A DNA stretch of 60,000 nt from Owenia fusiformis (Eukaryota > Annelida > Polychaeta > Sabellida > Oweniidae). Positions 45,042 to 56,459 of the stretch are shown here, piece by piece. The position numbers were made by a program, and so were the translations under genes. How positions within the stretch are numbered: position 1 is the first letter of the stretch; every line of letters begins with the position of its first letter. Location: positions 2,820,109 to 2,880,108 of the forward strand of contig CAIIXF020000003.1 of assembly GCA_903813345.2 (NCBI GenBank), read 5' to 3'. A model generated the notes under the pieces. The model did not search any database and was not told the origin of the DNA. It was given only the letters and a program-made list of their open reading frames with translations.

Positions 45042-45780
45042 AAAAATGCTTATATTTTATGATTTATTCTTTACAATTTTTGATTTATTGAATCTACCGA
45101 GCAATGCAACGACACATATTGCATAACCAGTCCTCGGTATGGAAGCAAGTATTTGGGTCTTGTTAACCCCGGTGTAAAAGGGTGGGAGATCCTATCAAAT
45201 GATGGTCCTACTCTACATTTATTTCTATGGTGACCTCAATACAACTCTTTCCCTCATTATCTTATACGCAATCAGGGCCAATAAGGGCCGTTAAGAAAGG
45301 GAACCATAATCCCTGGGGGACCATCATTTCTTTCACACCGGCTTGCGGAATATGCTTATAAACTAATACACAAGGGTGCAAAGTGCTCCTATTCCCTCGA
45401 ATAAGAGGATAGGAAACATCATTTCGCCCAAACAAAGCAAAGGTGGAAATTAAGCAAAGGTGGAAATTGAGCAAAGGGATACATTTAAAACAAAACAGGT
45501 ATAATGCCTGACTAAAATAATTTTTTATTCCATGAAAAAAACTTTGTTTTTCAGTCATGTACAAGATAAATGCATCCGGTGGTCATATGGCAACCAAGAA
45601 ATGAGCTTCAACATAGAAAACGGGTCTCGTCACAAAAATTGTGTGCTACAGAGCCAGAATTGTGCCGAAGATTAATAAAAAATGTTCTGATCTCAAATTC
45701 GTCTTTTTGAAAGGATCAATTGAAAGACATAAGCCATGGATAATTTGAAAAAGGTCTCTTTATGTTTTGTAAACAAATAA

Positions 45781-46020
45781 TCAAAATATTAGAAAATCTG
45801 TGATAAGATCCCTTTTCCAGTAGAATGTCTCAAATCTTGAAATGAGCAATGATACCGAATGGTGATTTTGAAGTTTAGCGTCCAAATATTACAATCGCTT
45901 TAAAACATTTGTTCGGTACTGTCCATTGTTCCCCGGGGATAAATATCTGCACACAACATATGTACCCTGTGCTGATTCATTCAGGCCACAGCCGACTTCG
46001 GTTGTAGTTTTCCAAACAAC
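45781..46020 (-). CDS. CAP terminal exon
   Basis: Acceptor CCCCTAG; reads VVWKTTTEVGCG and YVVCRYLSPGNNGQY, the CAP3/CAP4 signature region, then a non-conserved tail to TGA at 45781-45783. Phase 0 start. Confidence 0.82.
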
Positions 46021-49000
46021 CTAGGGGAAAAAAGCATCACACGTTCTAGTTTACTTAGAGAATCTAGTCTTCATTTTGTCAAAACCCTCGGTCACAGTTG
46101 CTTTTGGGCTGGTGTGTGTCGACCGAGTGATCCTGAGCCCTATCTGGCATTGATAAGATGAATATTTAAAGTATTCATTCAAACAGCTTAAAATGTTGAT
46201 AGACTAATCGATCCTATCTGTATGGAGCAATCTATTTGTATTGACTGCATAAGAAACTCTCCCTCAAGTATTTGCACAGGAATTCATAAGCCAATCTCCA
46301 AAATCCATTTGAGATAAAACAGACCTATACTACGAACTTCGTATTTTATTTTAGATCAAGAGAGTTGACATATGGGACAAAAATACAGTTTTAAAAGCTA
46401 GAAATGGGTATGCATTTGAACTACATTTCGGAGATTTTTTACTAATAGTCAATGATTTGTAACACCCTAGTCTATAGCGAGGCACGGGCACGTTTTCTTA
46501 ACCGGGAGACGTGTTATTCCTGTATAATTTTTAGCCACATGATATCTGATTTACTACTATGTTTAATCAGTATTTTTCCCTGTTTTCGCTTTGTGGTCTT
46601 TGTCAAGAAAAACTAGGCCGGTCGTAGAGACGCACTAGGGTTCATTGTACGCCTGTGAGGCGACCATAGTTTTTATGCCTATTCAAAATCAAAATACGCA
46701 GCACCAAGGCAGTTGCAATTGCAAATGTAACTGCTAAAGTATTTGACCGTTCAAATTCTAAAGCGACCATAGGAATATTACCAAATACTGTAGTATGACC
46801 ACACACTCTACACTATGGAACTGTATTTCCGAGGAGATTATTAAGAATTAGGTCCATAGGGCAATATTCCGTATTTGCAATTAGAACATAAAACATACTT
46901 GCGTGAAGTGCCCGGTTACTCCTCCCCCATTACCAGCCGATGTATCATAATTCCAGTTTGGTTCTTCGGCATACCTGAAAAATCAATGAAGAATTAACTG
47001 CGAGTCAAATAAATTAAGAACATGTTCCCTAGGATGTACATGGTGTTTGTGGACACCCCCTTTTATATTAAATATGTAGCATTGACATTCTATATAATGT
47101 TATATATAGAGATTATCCTATATGAGGTTCAGGATATTGGGATTATCCCGAGGCCAATATAATATATCTGCCCGAGGGCCGTAGGTCCCTCGGGCAGATA
47201 TATTTTATTGGCCTCGGGATAATCCCAATATCCTGAACCGACTGTAGGATGATCTGTTTATCCCATACCAATCGATTTGTTCAATTCAGTGTTCCAACCA
47301 ATCGTGGAATTATTTTTAAATATTCATGTCCAGTTTTTTATTCTCGTCCGTAGCCGGATTTTCCTGTTCAAATATTTGATTGTTAAAGGGCATACTGCTC
47401 CTTCCCTTCTCTAAAGCATCAAACAGATCGCGATTGTTTGCGTTTTTCTCCATTGTCGTTTACAGTATGCGAACGTTACAAAAAGAACCAATACGGGAAC
47501 AGCGATTATGACGTAGCGGGCAGATATACTATATCTGCCCGCTCGGAGCGGGACGTAAAGCTATATCTGCCCGCTGATGAAAATATAAGTTTTTACAATC
47601 CGGCTTTATGTACCCGTAACACGTCCAAGTATGGGATAAATAATGTTATACCTCAATCAAGGGGAACAATACTAGAGGTTTTCTTGATTTCCAACGCCTT
47701 ACCTGTGCCAAAAGAGGTGATTTCGCAGGGATGCAAACTTATTTATTCCAATGGTCACTAGTATCACACCGGAATAGCCTGACAACTGATACCGTTGTCA
47801 CAAATGGCGGGCATTACGTCGCTTTAACTCTTCAATCCCTTGGGCCTTGTTTCATGGGACCTTATCGTCGCTAATTCGTCGCATGCATTAAGTTCTTGTG
47901 ATGATATATCATATTAAATCCCAATTTAGATCAAATTGGGTCGTAAAACGCAAGAATATAGCGTCTTTGATAATGTCAATGACAACAGAATCTGATTTTT
48001 AAATAATTTACAATATGCCGTTGTCTTTGTGTATTATTTAAAATTCAGATTCCGTTGACATTGACGATATCGAAGACGCTACGACTCAATTTGATCGAAA
48101 TGTGGATACCATATGATACATAATCACAACAGCTGATTACATGCACAGAATTAGCGACGATAAAGTCCCATGAAATGAGGACCAAGTGATTAAAGAGTTG
48201 AAGCGACGGTTATGTGATAACGGTATCTGACTTTAATGTTGTCAGGCTATTCGGGTGTGATAATATATAAAAATGTGATATGCATTTCCTTACATAACTA
48301 AACTTTTACTATTTATTTCTATGGCCACTATTATGTATAAAAAAAATGATATGCATTTCCCGTACCCTACATGTATGTACATCTAAATATCAATATCATC
48401 TTAGTATTCATTTTCAATAATTGGAAGCTCTATGTACACTCCACAGTTTCACTTGGATATTCTATTCACTTAATTTTTGCTCAGTTGTTTGGATAATTTT
48501 ATAATTTATAAGGATCAAACCGTTACTCCTCCTGTACATATTCTTCATCGAAATTATCGTTGTAATACTCTAAATATTGTAATATGTCCTGTGGATAAAA
48601 CAATATACAGTGCGTATCAAAAAAACGCAACAGATTGTTATCTCGGAAAAGCACAAAAAAAGTAATAACAGCATTGATTTCATTCAATGTACCATAAAGC
48701 AACGTTTCTCCTCTTAACAATGATATATAATTCATTGAAATTCGGTCATGGTTGGGCGAGTAATCATTCCATTTGCAAAGTGGGCCAAATTAGCTTGGGA
48801 CCAAGTTACAAACATCGCAAAAGTCAGTGTACGGAGCCCGATGCAAAATTGGAAGAAAACATAAAACCAATGCTGACTGCATCCTTTTCATTCAATGTAC
48901 CAAAAAGCCAAATTACTCCTCTTTGCAATGGAGTATGATTCATTCACAGGGAGTCATGGCTGGCCAAATAATCATTAATTTTGCAAAGTTGGGCAAAATT

Positions 49001-52000
49001 CAACCCGGACCCAAGTTTTAAACATTGCAAAAGTAAGGGGCTATTGAATGAAGGTGTGACAGGTGTGGCGTCGACAGTAAAGACTGTTCATACTCATACT
49101 CTTGCAAGAATTCATCCTATACCCCTCCAAATAGCCACCACTTCCTTGCACATAAAGATGGGCTCATCTGTCCACGTCATGTATGGTTCAGCCCTGAGTC
49201 ATCTGTGGGTTAAAGCAGAGAAAAGCAGCCCGTGGGCAATTCTTTCTCGAGGTTTTGCAATATCTGGTGGAGGAACTATGAGCATAGATGCTCCTGAGAT
49301 AGCTCGAAAGAAAAAGTCACAACAATTCAAGTAAGGGGAACTTCCATTGGCACTTATATAGCCCTTGCACTGATTTTTGCAACATCTAAAACTTGGTCCA
49401 GAGCCGATTTTGACCCGCAAATGGGAGGATTTCACACCCAACCATGACCACATGTGAATGAAGGACATATCATTGCAAAGAGGAGAGACGTGGCCTTATG
49501 GTACATTGAATGAAATTGATGTAGTCATCAGTAGTTTTGTGATTTTACGAGATAAGTACATGTTGCGTTTTTATACGCCCTGTACAGTATCAATGCCTAG
49601 AAAAGGAAGATAAAAGTACCAAACTAGTCAATACCATTTTACAGAAAAATCGTTCGACATCTATTCTAAATCTTGGAGTAAAAAAAGAGCGATACTTACT
49701 ATTCTACCCCACCACGTGACAACATCGAAAGGGATACAGGCTTCATTAAAGGTGAAAATAGAGCAGATATTCTCTAGCTTTGTCTATATGTTTTTTGGTA
49801 ATGATACACTGTAAAGTGCTCGATGGATTTGTACAATGTATATAGTAGGACACTTGGCATGTAAAATCTAGTATTCCTCAAAAAATATGGAAATAACCAA
49901 ACGTCTTCTACTTAAAATTTCACTGCATCACTTCTAAAGGGATGTTGTTGACTAAAGTATGGTGGTAGGGGAGAATGTTTATGTGTCGTGCCCTTACCAC
50001 GCATCGACGGCTGCTTTACATGGATCATGTTTTCCAGAAGTAGAGGCCCAGTATATGTTCTCCCCTGTGGAGCCATGTTGAAGCCCTCCTAATGAAGGGA
50101 GGTAATCCGCCCATTGTTTTGCCTCACCCGCCAATGTATAATTGTACGTTAAACGAGGTGTATTCTGGTGTCTATCTCGGTACATGTTGTGTGTCTCAAG
50201 ACAACTAGTATCAAAGTCTGAAACCATAAAGATTTCAAGTTTTAGATAATTGTTTGTGAGATCATGACTTGATGACTCAAAAATACAGCTTTAAAAGTGC
50301 AGAAAACGAGACGCAACTGTTTTTAAATTATACTTAATCAAAATGTACTATCACAATTCGATCAAAAGATGACTGAATTCCCCAAAGTGAAAACTATCGA
50401 GTTTTACAATAATGTGTTATTTTCAATAAGGATGGTTCTTATCATTCGGGAGAATTAAAACATTCCACCGATTTTTGGACTTTTAATCCGTAATAAATCA
50501 CCAATCTATAATATTTTGCTGAAAACCTCATTTTTTTCTGAAAAACTCAAGTTGAACGAATCTCAACAAGTAGAATCCGGTTGTATAGTATTGCTAAAAT
50601 CCATGTTTGAAAGTTAGTATAGGGTTCTTAAACGTGACATTAAAGCTTAACTAAGGTCTTCTGACATTTTGTTCAGTATTAATTTGGCACTATCTCTGAA
50701 ATGTAAACCCAACTTTCAAATATCTTGAAATTTCTTGACAAATTCAATATTCTCCATATTTGATTATGTATCTCACATAATGAAATAGGATTACATATTA
50801 GGGATATGTTGGCTTTCTTACAAAAGTTACCTTTTTAAACCATACCCAACAACAATTTGTTTGGTAGTTTTAGGTCAATCCAAGACACGCCCCTTAATAA
50901 GAATTAATTAACATTAAAAACCTCGATAAGCATGCGTTGATTATTCTGACAAATGAACAATTTACATACCTGGTCCAGGGCCACATTGTAGCTCTTCGGG
51001 AGACCATATCTTTGTAGAGCATGTTAAATAAGCCAGTTTGCTTGCATCGTTATTACATGTCCAGACCTCTATATCGAAGCCGGGATATAGTTCCACAGTT
51101 GCATCAATTGGCGTAGGCAATTTGTCTCGGACAAGACAGCTTTCTAGAAATATAGATAATTTGAGGTCAGCTAATTATCACTATTTAAATGACCACTAAA
51201 AGATCGCCATAAATTCTCAGGTTTTTTTCTTAGCTTTAGACCTATTAGTGTCCTTTATGTTTCCTATCCATCTAACAATATCAATACTAGTTATTTATGA
51301 ACGTTTTTATTTGGTTCTAATCATTGGGTTGGTGTACATTTCATCTTATTTTTCAAGTTCAATTGATTCTCAATACCCTATGTATTATTTTGATACTTGA
51401 ACTATTATGGTTATTTCAGTTTCACTTTTCTCGTCAATTAAAATCTAATACAACGAACCTGTCGCGAATGGGATTGGGGTTTCACATAATTTGCAAGCTG
51501 TGCTATCACCAATACGTTTACCTTGTGCTATCAGAATCCCAAAGTCCTTCCAAACTGCCGACTTTTTCGACTTCGATACCGGCTCAACTTATTTTCTTTT
51601 CTACATCCGTCATACTGATGATGCGCCCGATTTGCGAACGATGATGCAGGAAATTTACGAACCGGTATTACCAACCACATTTGATATGACAAAATAAACT
51701 GAATGTTGTTTTGATATGCTTGGTTTAGTTTCATCGGTGATCTATGAGAACGAATTTTTATATATTGTTTTCATCCACTAATTGATATCAATATATCATT
51801 ATCTGCACTCATTTGCAACGCCCAATATATAAGGGTTATGTACTGGGAGATTTTGGATATGGGGTTTATCCAGAGGGAGATATGCATATCTACCTGAGGG
51901 ACCGTAGGGACCGAAGGTAGATGTGCATATCTCACGAGGGATGAACCCAATATCCAAACCGACCGTACATAACTGCTTTATCCTATACCAAGTAGAGTTT

Positions 52001-53132
52001 TCAGGGGCATATGGCCATTTCAATAGTCCAAGGTGTGAAAATAATTAATCATTCATACGCAAAGTCATTTTATTGCATTACCGGAAGCGGGAAGATATGC
52101 ACCGGAAGTGGGAAGATATGCACCGAAGCGGGAGATATGGCGGGAGATATGGAGGTTCTGGATATGGAAACCTCAAAATCAGGATACGGGATATATCTTA
52201 CCAACTTATCTCCCTAAAACTCGAATTGGCATAGGATAAGACATGATATCAACTCATGGATTAAAATGATATCACCTACCGAGCTCACCTTAGTTATATT
52301 CATGAATTGAAATAGATATGGCGCAATCCTGAAGTAAATGGCTAGTATGTTAGTCCATGTAACGGTTAATTTGAAAGTTTCATTGACAATCAAAACGATG
52401 GATTAATCGGATCATAAAAGAACCAATATTAAGAATTCAACCAATCATGTTTCAAAGAATACGATTGATCTAATTTATCCTCGACTTCTATTGTACCAAA
52501 GTCAATAAAGGCCTCTTTGATAAGCACATGTTATCATGCTTCAAACAAAGTGACACGGTCCAAAATATTTTGAAATAAACCAATATTTGTTATGGTTACC
52601 CCCATCGGCCTGATAAAACCATTTAAAGCCAGAAAAGACTTGTTTAAATTTTGAATATAGATGGCTCTTATTATTTCCTGCTATGTATATTTTTCTAGAA
52701 AGCATCCAAAATGGATACAATATTTAAGAAAAACAAACGATTTTCACAATTATGAATTTAATCATTTTCCCATTTGAATATTAAATAACCTCACCAACTG
52801 TTAACATAGTGGATATTTTGGTATTATATTATATTTAAGATCGTAAGGAATAGATTGGAATGTAACCTATACATGTTTCTTGCAAATTTTTCATAACCCT
52901 ATTAAGCTGATTCTGCCTTTAAATGCAGATGCCTTTTTCTTTTGCTATATACAGAAAAATTGCCAATTGATGATACATCAATGAGGCAAGATGACATATT
53001 TATCATGAAGCTATCTCTTGTTTAACAGAGTTTAAATGGAGAATAACAGTTTTACTTACCATCACTGTCACTCGCAACAAAGTTTCCCGAGAATACCACG
53101 AACAGCACGAAAACGCCAAAGCACATGTACAT
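45781..53132 (-). CDS. Secreted sushi-CAP protein, complete five-exon gene
   Basis: Exons 53132-53060, 51143-50970, 50217-49998, 46974-46899 and 46020-45781 join without frame conflict into 260 codons plus stop (783 nt). Order: signal peptide (about 1-20), a four-cysteine sushi/CCP-like module (about 27-80), then a CAP (SCP/PR-1/CRISP) domain (about 83-222) and a ~38-residue tail. The four CAP cavity residues are visible: His130 (LQHGS), Glu135 (GENIYW), Glu159 or Glu160 (WYAEE) and His178 (GHFTQ). Secreted CAP proteins serve as venom, immune or reproductive proteins; which applies cannot be told here. TATAAATA lies 51 nt upstream of the ATG. The largest intron holds several MITEs. The terminal exon could end earlier if an unseen splice exists. 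Confidence 0.85.
46899..46974 (-). CDS. CAP middle exon with GHFTQ
   Basis: 76 nt between TTTTTCAG and GTATGTTT. It completes the Trp codon split by the upstream donor and ends in GVTGHFTQ, the CAP signature His. Confidence 0.85.
47126..47239. mobile_element. Palindromic MITE hairpin, 114 nt
   Basis: Nearly perfect arms of about 52 bp (GGTTCAGGATATTGGGATTA to TATCTGCCCGAGG) close on a loop around CCGTAGG. Lies in CAP intron 3. A relative lies at 51835-51973; both are followed by a TTTATCC(C/T)ATACCA word. Confidence 0.85.
47764..48260. mobile_element. Foldback MITE, 497 bp, TA duplication
   Basis: Long imperfect inverted arms starting TCACACCGGAATAGCCTGAC (left), flanked by TA at 47762-47763 and 48261-48262. 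The arms extend over most of the element (GTCGCTTTAACTCTT, CGTCGCTAATTC and GAATCTGA-TTTTAAAT pairs). TA duplication suggests Tc1/mariner-type mobilisation. Confidence 0.82.
48608..49582. mobile_element. Tc1/mariner-type MITE, 975 bp, long TIRs
   Basis: Ends CAGTGCGTATCAAAAAAACG and, on the other strand, CAGGGCGTATAAAAACGC, flanked by TA. Imperfect TIRs extend about 230 bp (CATTCAATGTACCATAA, TCTCCTCTT, GGACCAAGTT). The left TIR is partly repeated again inside (48837-49045). A ~300-bp centre is unique. Lies in CAP intron 3. Confidence 0.82.
49998..50217 (-). CDS. CAP first exon
   Basis: 220 nt between GGTTTCAG and GTAAGG; carries THNMYRDRH, EAKQWADYL and HGSTGENIYWAS, the N-terminal CAP motifs. 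Phase 1 start, phase 2 end. Confidence 0.87.
50970..51143 (-). CDS. Sushi/CCP-like exon of the CAP gene
   Basis: 174 nt, phase 1-1, between TTTCTAG and GTATGT. Four cysteines spaced about 30, 15 and 15 residues apart, with Trp before the last (KIWSPEELQC), fit a CCP module; the glycine/tyrosine positions are weakly conserved, so a related four-cysteine module is possible. Confidence 0.72.
51530..51697 (+). CDS. Unrecognised coding-like fragment
   Basis: A + strand frame in CAP intron 1 reads FFDFDTGSTYFLFYIRHTDD and ends LPTTFDMTK at TAA, which overlaps an AATAAA (51693-51698). Composition is protein-like, but there is no start, splice context or family match; possibly the 3' end of a retrocopy or a host terminal exon. 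Confidence 0.22.
   Translation: MRIPKSFQTADFFDFDTGSTYFLFYIRHTDDAPDLRTMMQEIYEPVLPTTFDMTK
51835..52242. mobile_element. MITE related to the 47.1-kb hairpin
   Basis: The hairpin 51835-51973 (TTGGATATGGGGTTT and AACCCAATATCCAAA arms, loop CCGTAGGG) is followed by TTTATCCTATACCA and, at 52226-52240, an inverted TTGGCATAGGATAAG. Between them GGAAG(C/T)GGGAAGATATGCAC is tandemly repeated. The element lies in CAP intron 1. Confidence 0.65.
53060..53132 (-). CDS. Signal-peptide exon of the CAP gene
   Basis: ATG 53132 starts MYMCFGVFVLFVVFSGNFVA, a strong leader, followed by SDSD. Phase 1 end at donor GTAAGT. 73 nt, the same length as the divergent leader exon at 55146. Confidence 0.85.
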
Positions 53133-53182
53133 GATTGTTGGTTTGCTGAGCTGAGCAATGATTCCTTATTGTTGGTCTCATG

Positions 53183-53190
53183 TATTTATA
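53183..53190 (-). promoter_or_regulatory. TATA box of the CAP gene
   Basis: TATAAATA on the minus strand starting 58 nt before the ATG, placing the transcription start near 53155-53160. Confidence 0.6.
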
Positions 53191-53199
53191 CCGTAACCA

Positions 53200-54124
53200 C
53201 ATATATACATGCATGATCAACCAATCAACGTGACGCATTCAAATGCATGAATTAATGAGTTAATGATAAATTATTTTTGTCAGTATTCTTATTATTAGAC
53301 TCCAGATAAAACCTGGGATATATTGTTTTTACTTCTTATCACTACAATGTATTCTAATTTCATTGTTTTCACTCATCCATTTCTAAGAATGCCGATATCG
53401 ACAAATTGCATTAAATTATCTTCTCTCTTTAATTTTCTTTTATTCTTTAGCACTATCAGACGGTCCTGCAAATGCACCTACTCTCAAAGAATCGGTCAAA
53501 ATTGAAAAAAAAAAATCCAAGGAATGTCAGTTTGTTATCGTAATGTCCCCCCCCCTACCACTCCCTCGCATGTCCGTCACTTTGACATGTAGCTAATTAG
53601 CATATGCCATCAAACTTGACATGAGCTCGAATCGCAAGGGAAACATCTCATCCCTAAAAAACTAAAATCTGGATTCTGAAATTGAACTTGTTCAAACGTC
53701 ACGTTTTCATACACAGAAACAAATCAGCCTTTATGACCTGTATAACTAAATAGGTCATCTATTTAGATCTTTCTTTTGACGTTGAAATAAAAGGATGATA
53801 AATGGTCAGAAAACGAACTATTTTGAGTGTCAAAGGTCAATAGACAATACATAGTGGAAGATAACATGCTGGAAAACATGATATTGTTATTTCAAAAAAA
53901 TAAACATTACTCGTATTATCAAAATCCTCAGCTATCTCCAAGTTAATGTTAACCTAGATGTGGCGGCTTATACTTCCGAGCATTGATTAAATATTATGAA
54001 AAAATATAGAAAACTGTTTTTGTTGCATACCCTCTGTTAGGAAAAAAAGGTGCATTGTCCTTTACCAATTATATATTTTTAATTTGTCATTATCATCATA
54101 CCAAACATTCAGATTTACCATGTA
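53200..54124. other. Intergenic, no gene seen
   Basis: Contains an A10 run near 53506 and a C8 run near 53547; no exon recognised. Confidence 0.4.
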
Positions 54125-54468
54125 CAGGGTGTCCAAAAAACGCAACCCAAAGAAATTGCTATATCTTGGAAAATACAAATCCAATTGTGTTTTTTTTTCA
54201 GAAAAGAAAGAAAAGACTGTGTGTGTATAGCTCTTGTCGTTAGTTAGTTGTAAAACATGATGCCCTGGATACCTGATCAAAAGACAGTTGTACTGGGAAA
54301 ATACAAAAACGCAGGCATCATAAAAGGCATCATGTTTTACAACTAACCATCTACATGAGCTATACATATACAGTCTCTTCTTTCTTTTCGGAAAAAATGA
54401 ACATAATTGAACCAATATTTTTCAAAATATAGCGATTTCTTTGGGTTGCGTTTTTTCTTAGCACCCTA
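54125..54468. mobile_element. Foldback Tc1/mariner-type MITE, 344 bp
   Basis: Ends CAGGGTGTCCAAAAAACGC (left) and GCACCCTA (right) are flanked by TA. Arms of about 140 bp pair imperfectly (CAACCCAAAGAAAT, AAAAGAAAGAA-AGACTGT, TTAGTTGTAAAACATGATGC). The tip resembles the element at 48608. Confidence 0.85.
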
Positions 54469-55145
54469 TATGTATACTTTGACCAAATGGCGACAAAGAA
54501 ATCAGTAAATATAAAAGCATAAAAGAATTGAAAAGAACGGCTCCAAAAATCGTAAGTGTGACTTTTTGCTATAAATTGACTCTCTCATTAGCTCTTTTTG
54601 AGAAATAATAATATGATATATATGATATTTTCAGTATACATCGCATGTTTATGACAACCAGTTGTGATGACTTTAGAATAGCACTCATCAAATGTTGCTG
54701 GTATCAACACACACGACGCAGGCTTTAGTAGAACAACTGATTTTAAAGATATCAATTATCGTTAATTTGACCATATAGTACTATAAAGTCATGACCTGAT
54801 TACAAAACTAAAGATCAAACAAATGCAATTTTTCACTTCAGAATTTGAATCGCAAGTTTTGGCCTCATTTCCGAACAAAAAGATAATTAGAAACTAAATT
54901 ATCTACCCCATGGATTTATCATTACCCATACTTCTGCTATTTTGAGTATATCATACGCAAAAATCTACTTTTTGCCAATCCTGTACATATTGACCTATTT
55001 ATGTATTCTAGCTCACTATAGTAGATTGTAGTAGTCATGCCCATTAAGTCTTACTAAGTATGCGAACTCTTTTATGATGGTTCCAGAGAATTAATATACT
55101 AATAGACATTAAAATATTCATAACTATAATTCACATCACGGCACA

Positions 55146-55218
55146 ATGCAGGTAAAACTACTTCAGTGTCAACTCCTCTATGTATTTGTCACCTTATTTT
55201 GCATAATTGTTTTATGGG
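55146..55218 (+). CDS. Signal-peptide exon of a divergent secreted-protein gene
   Basis: ATG 55146 opens 24 codons of hydrophobic leader (MQVKLLQCQLLYVFVTLFCI then IVLW) and ends in phase 1 at donor GGG|GTAAGT. Length (73 nt) and phase equal the CAP leader exon on the other strand 2 kb away. No following exon could be recognised before 60000, so the mature protein is unknown. Confidence 0.6.
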
Positions 55219-56018
55219 GTAAGTAACATCAGATCAAGGTCGCAAATCTCTCCCAAAGCATTAAAGATGTACTTAAACTGTTTTATCTGAATTAGATTAT
55301 ATTCATGGTACCTTACTGTATGAAGGCCACACTTTACAATGACGGATCATCAACACTTGTACAAATTCGTTTTATCATTATATCGGGGACATAAAGTCAG
55401 CTGGACAAAGACTGGACACGATTGTCAAATGACACTTCAGAGGAAATAATGTTACCTCGTTTTATTGTTATGCAGCTTTAATTGTAGAAAAAACCTTTAA
55501 CCCTTTCCGTTAAAACATTCAATTTCAATTTTTACGTATTCTATAATTTATCAAACATTATTGTAAAAACCAATGTCTATGTGGCACATAATACTCCCTC
55601 GTGGGAGTCATACCCACTATATCACGTATATATGTTACATTGATTTTGATTTAAAAAAGGTATAAAGGCTATCAATTTACCAGAGTCTACCCTCGGAGGT
55701 CTACCAGTTGACAAGTGACCGAATTGACCAGATCGCTTGTGAACCCTTGTAATACTATAATATTAGAATACTACAGAAACACATTGTGTTTGACGATTTA
55801 GGCTTTTACTTGTATTTGATTTGAACTGTTGTAAGGCCAAAATTTGATTATTGTTTAATTCAAATGCGTGTAAATTGTATACGTTTATTTCTACCTTGGT
55901 TTAGCCTCCATACGACTGAGGAAAAGCTCTCGAATAGTGTCACTTAAAGATTACATTAGAACAATATTTCTAATGACCCTACATAACAAGTTGCTACAAC
56001 AGTCTCGGCGTATTAACT

Positions 56019-56110
56019 AGCTTTGTGGCTAAGGGGTAGAGCTTCAGAGTCTGGAGCGGAGGGTCCAGGGTTCAATTCCCACACAGGGAATCGCATTTCA
56101 CACAGTCTCT
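56019..56110 (+). mobile_element. tRNA-derived SINE head (pol III A and B boxes)
   Basis: TGGCTAAGGGGT (A box, 56026) and GGTTCAATTCC (B box, 56069) are spaced as in a tRNA. The anticodon arm has a 4-bp stem without T33 and the acceptor stem does not close, so it is not a functional tRNA. A pyrimidine/CTCTCGCTCTC region follows. The SINE 3' end is not resolved. Confidence 0.65.
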
Positions 56111-56459
56111 TTCCCACACGGGGCATTGCATTTGGCACACTCTCTCGCTCTCGCTCTCACCTGGATCATCATGTTATCATGTGATTATGTTACACTACAG
56201 TCCCCCGGTGAAGCATCGTTACATCCTTGGTTTTACCAGTTATCCATCAAAATTAAAGATATTAAAAAAATTAAAAAACTAATATTAATTTATTTAATAT
56301 TTGAAAACTTAAAGATATCAAAGTTATCAGATAATTCATTATGCTTCTTTGTTCGATTTGCTAAACCAACTATATCATATCGTTGCAAGAAGTTTGTGAC
56401 AACTTTTAGATTTGACGCCAAAACTTTGTTTGCAATTTTATTACATCTTTAAAATGGGT

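Noticed and set aside
49030-49334. Open frame in the centre of the 975-bp MITE
   Set aside because: No transposase motif (no DDE/D or helix-turn-helix pattern), and the frame enters the TIR-derived repeats.
56019-56095. Functional tRNA gene
   Set aside because: A and B boxes are present, but the acceptor stem does not close and the anticodon loop lacks T33; better explained as a SINE head.
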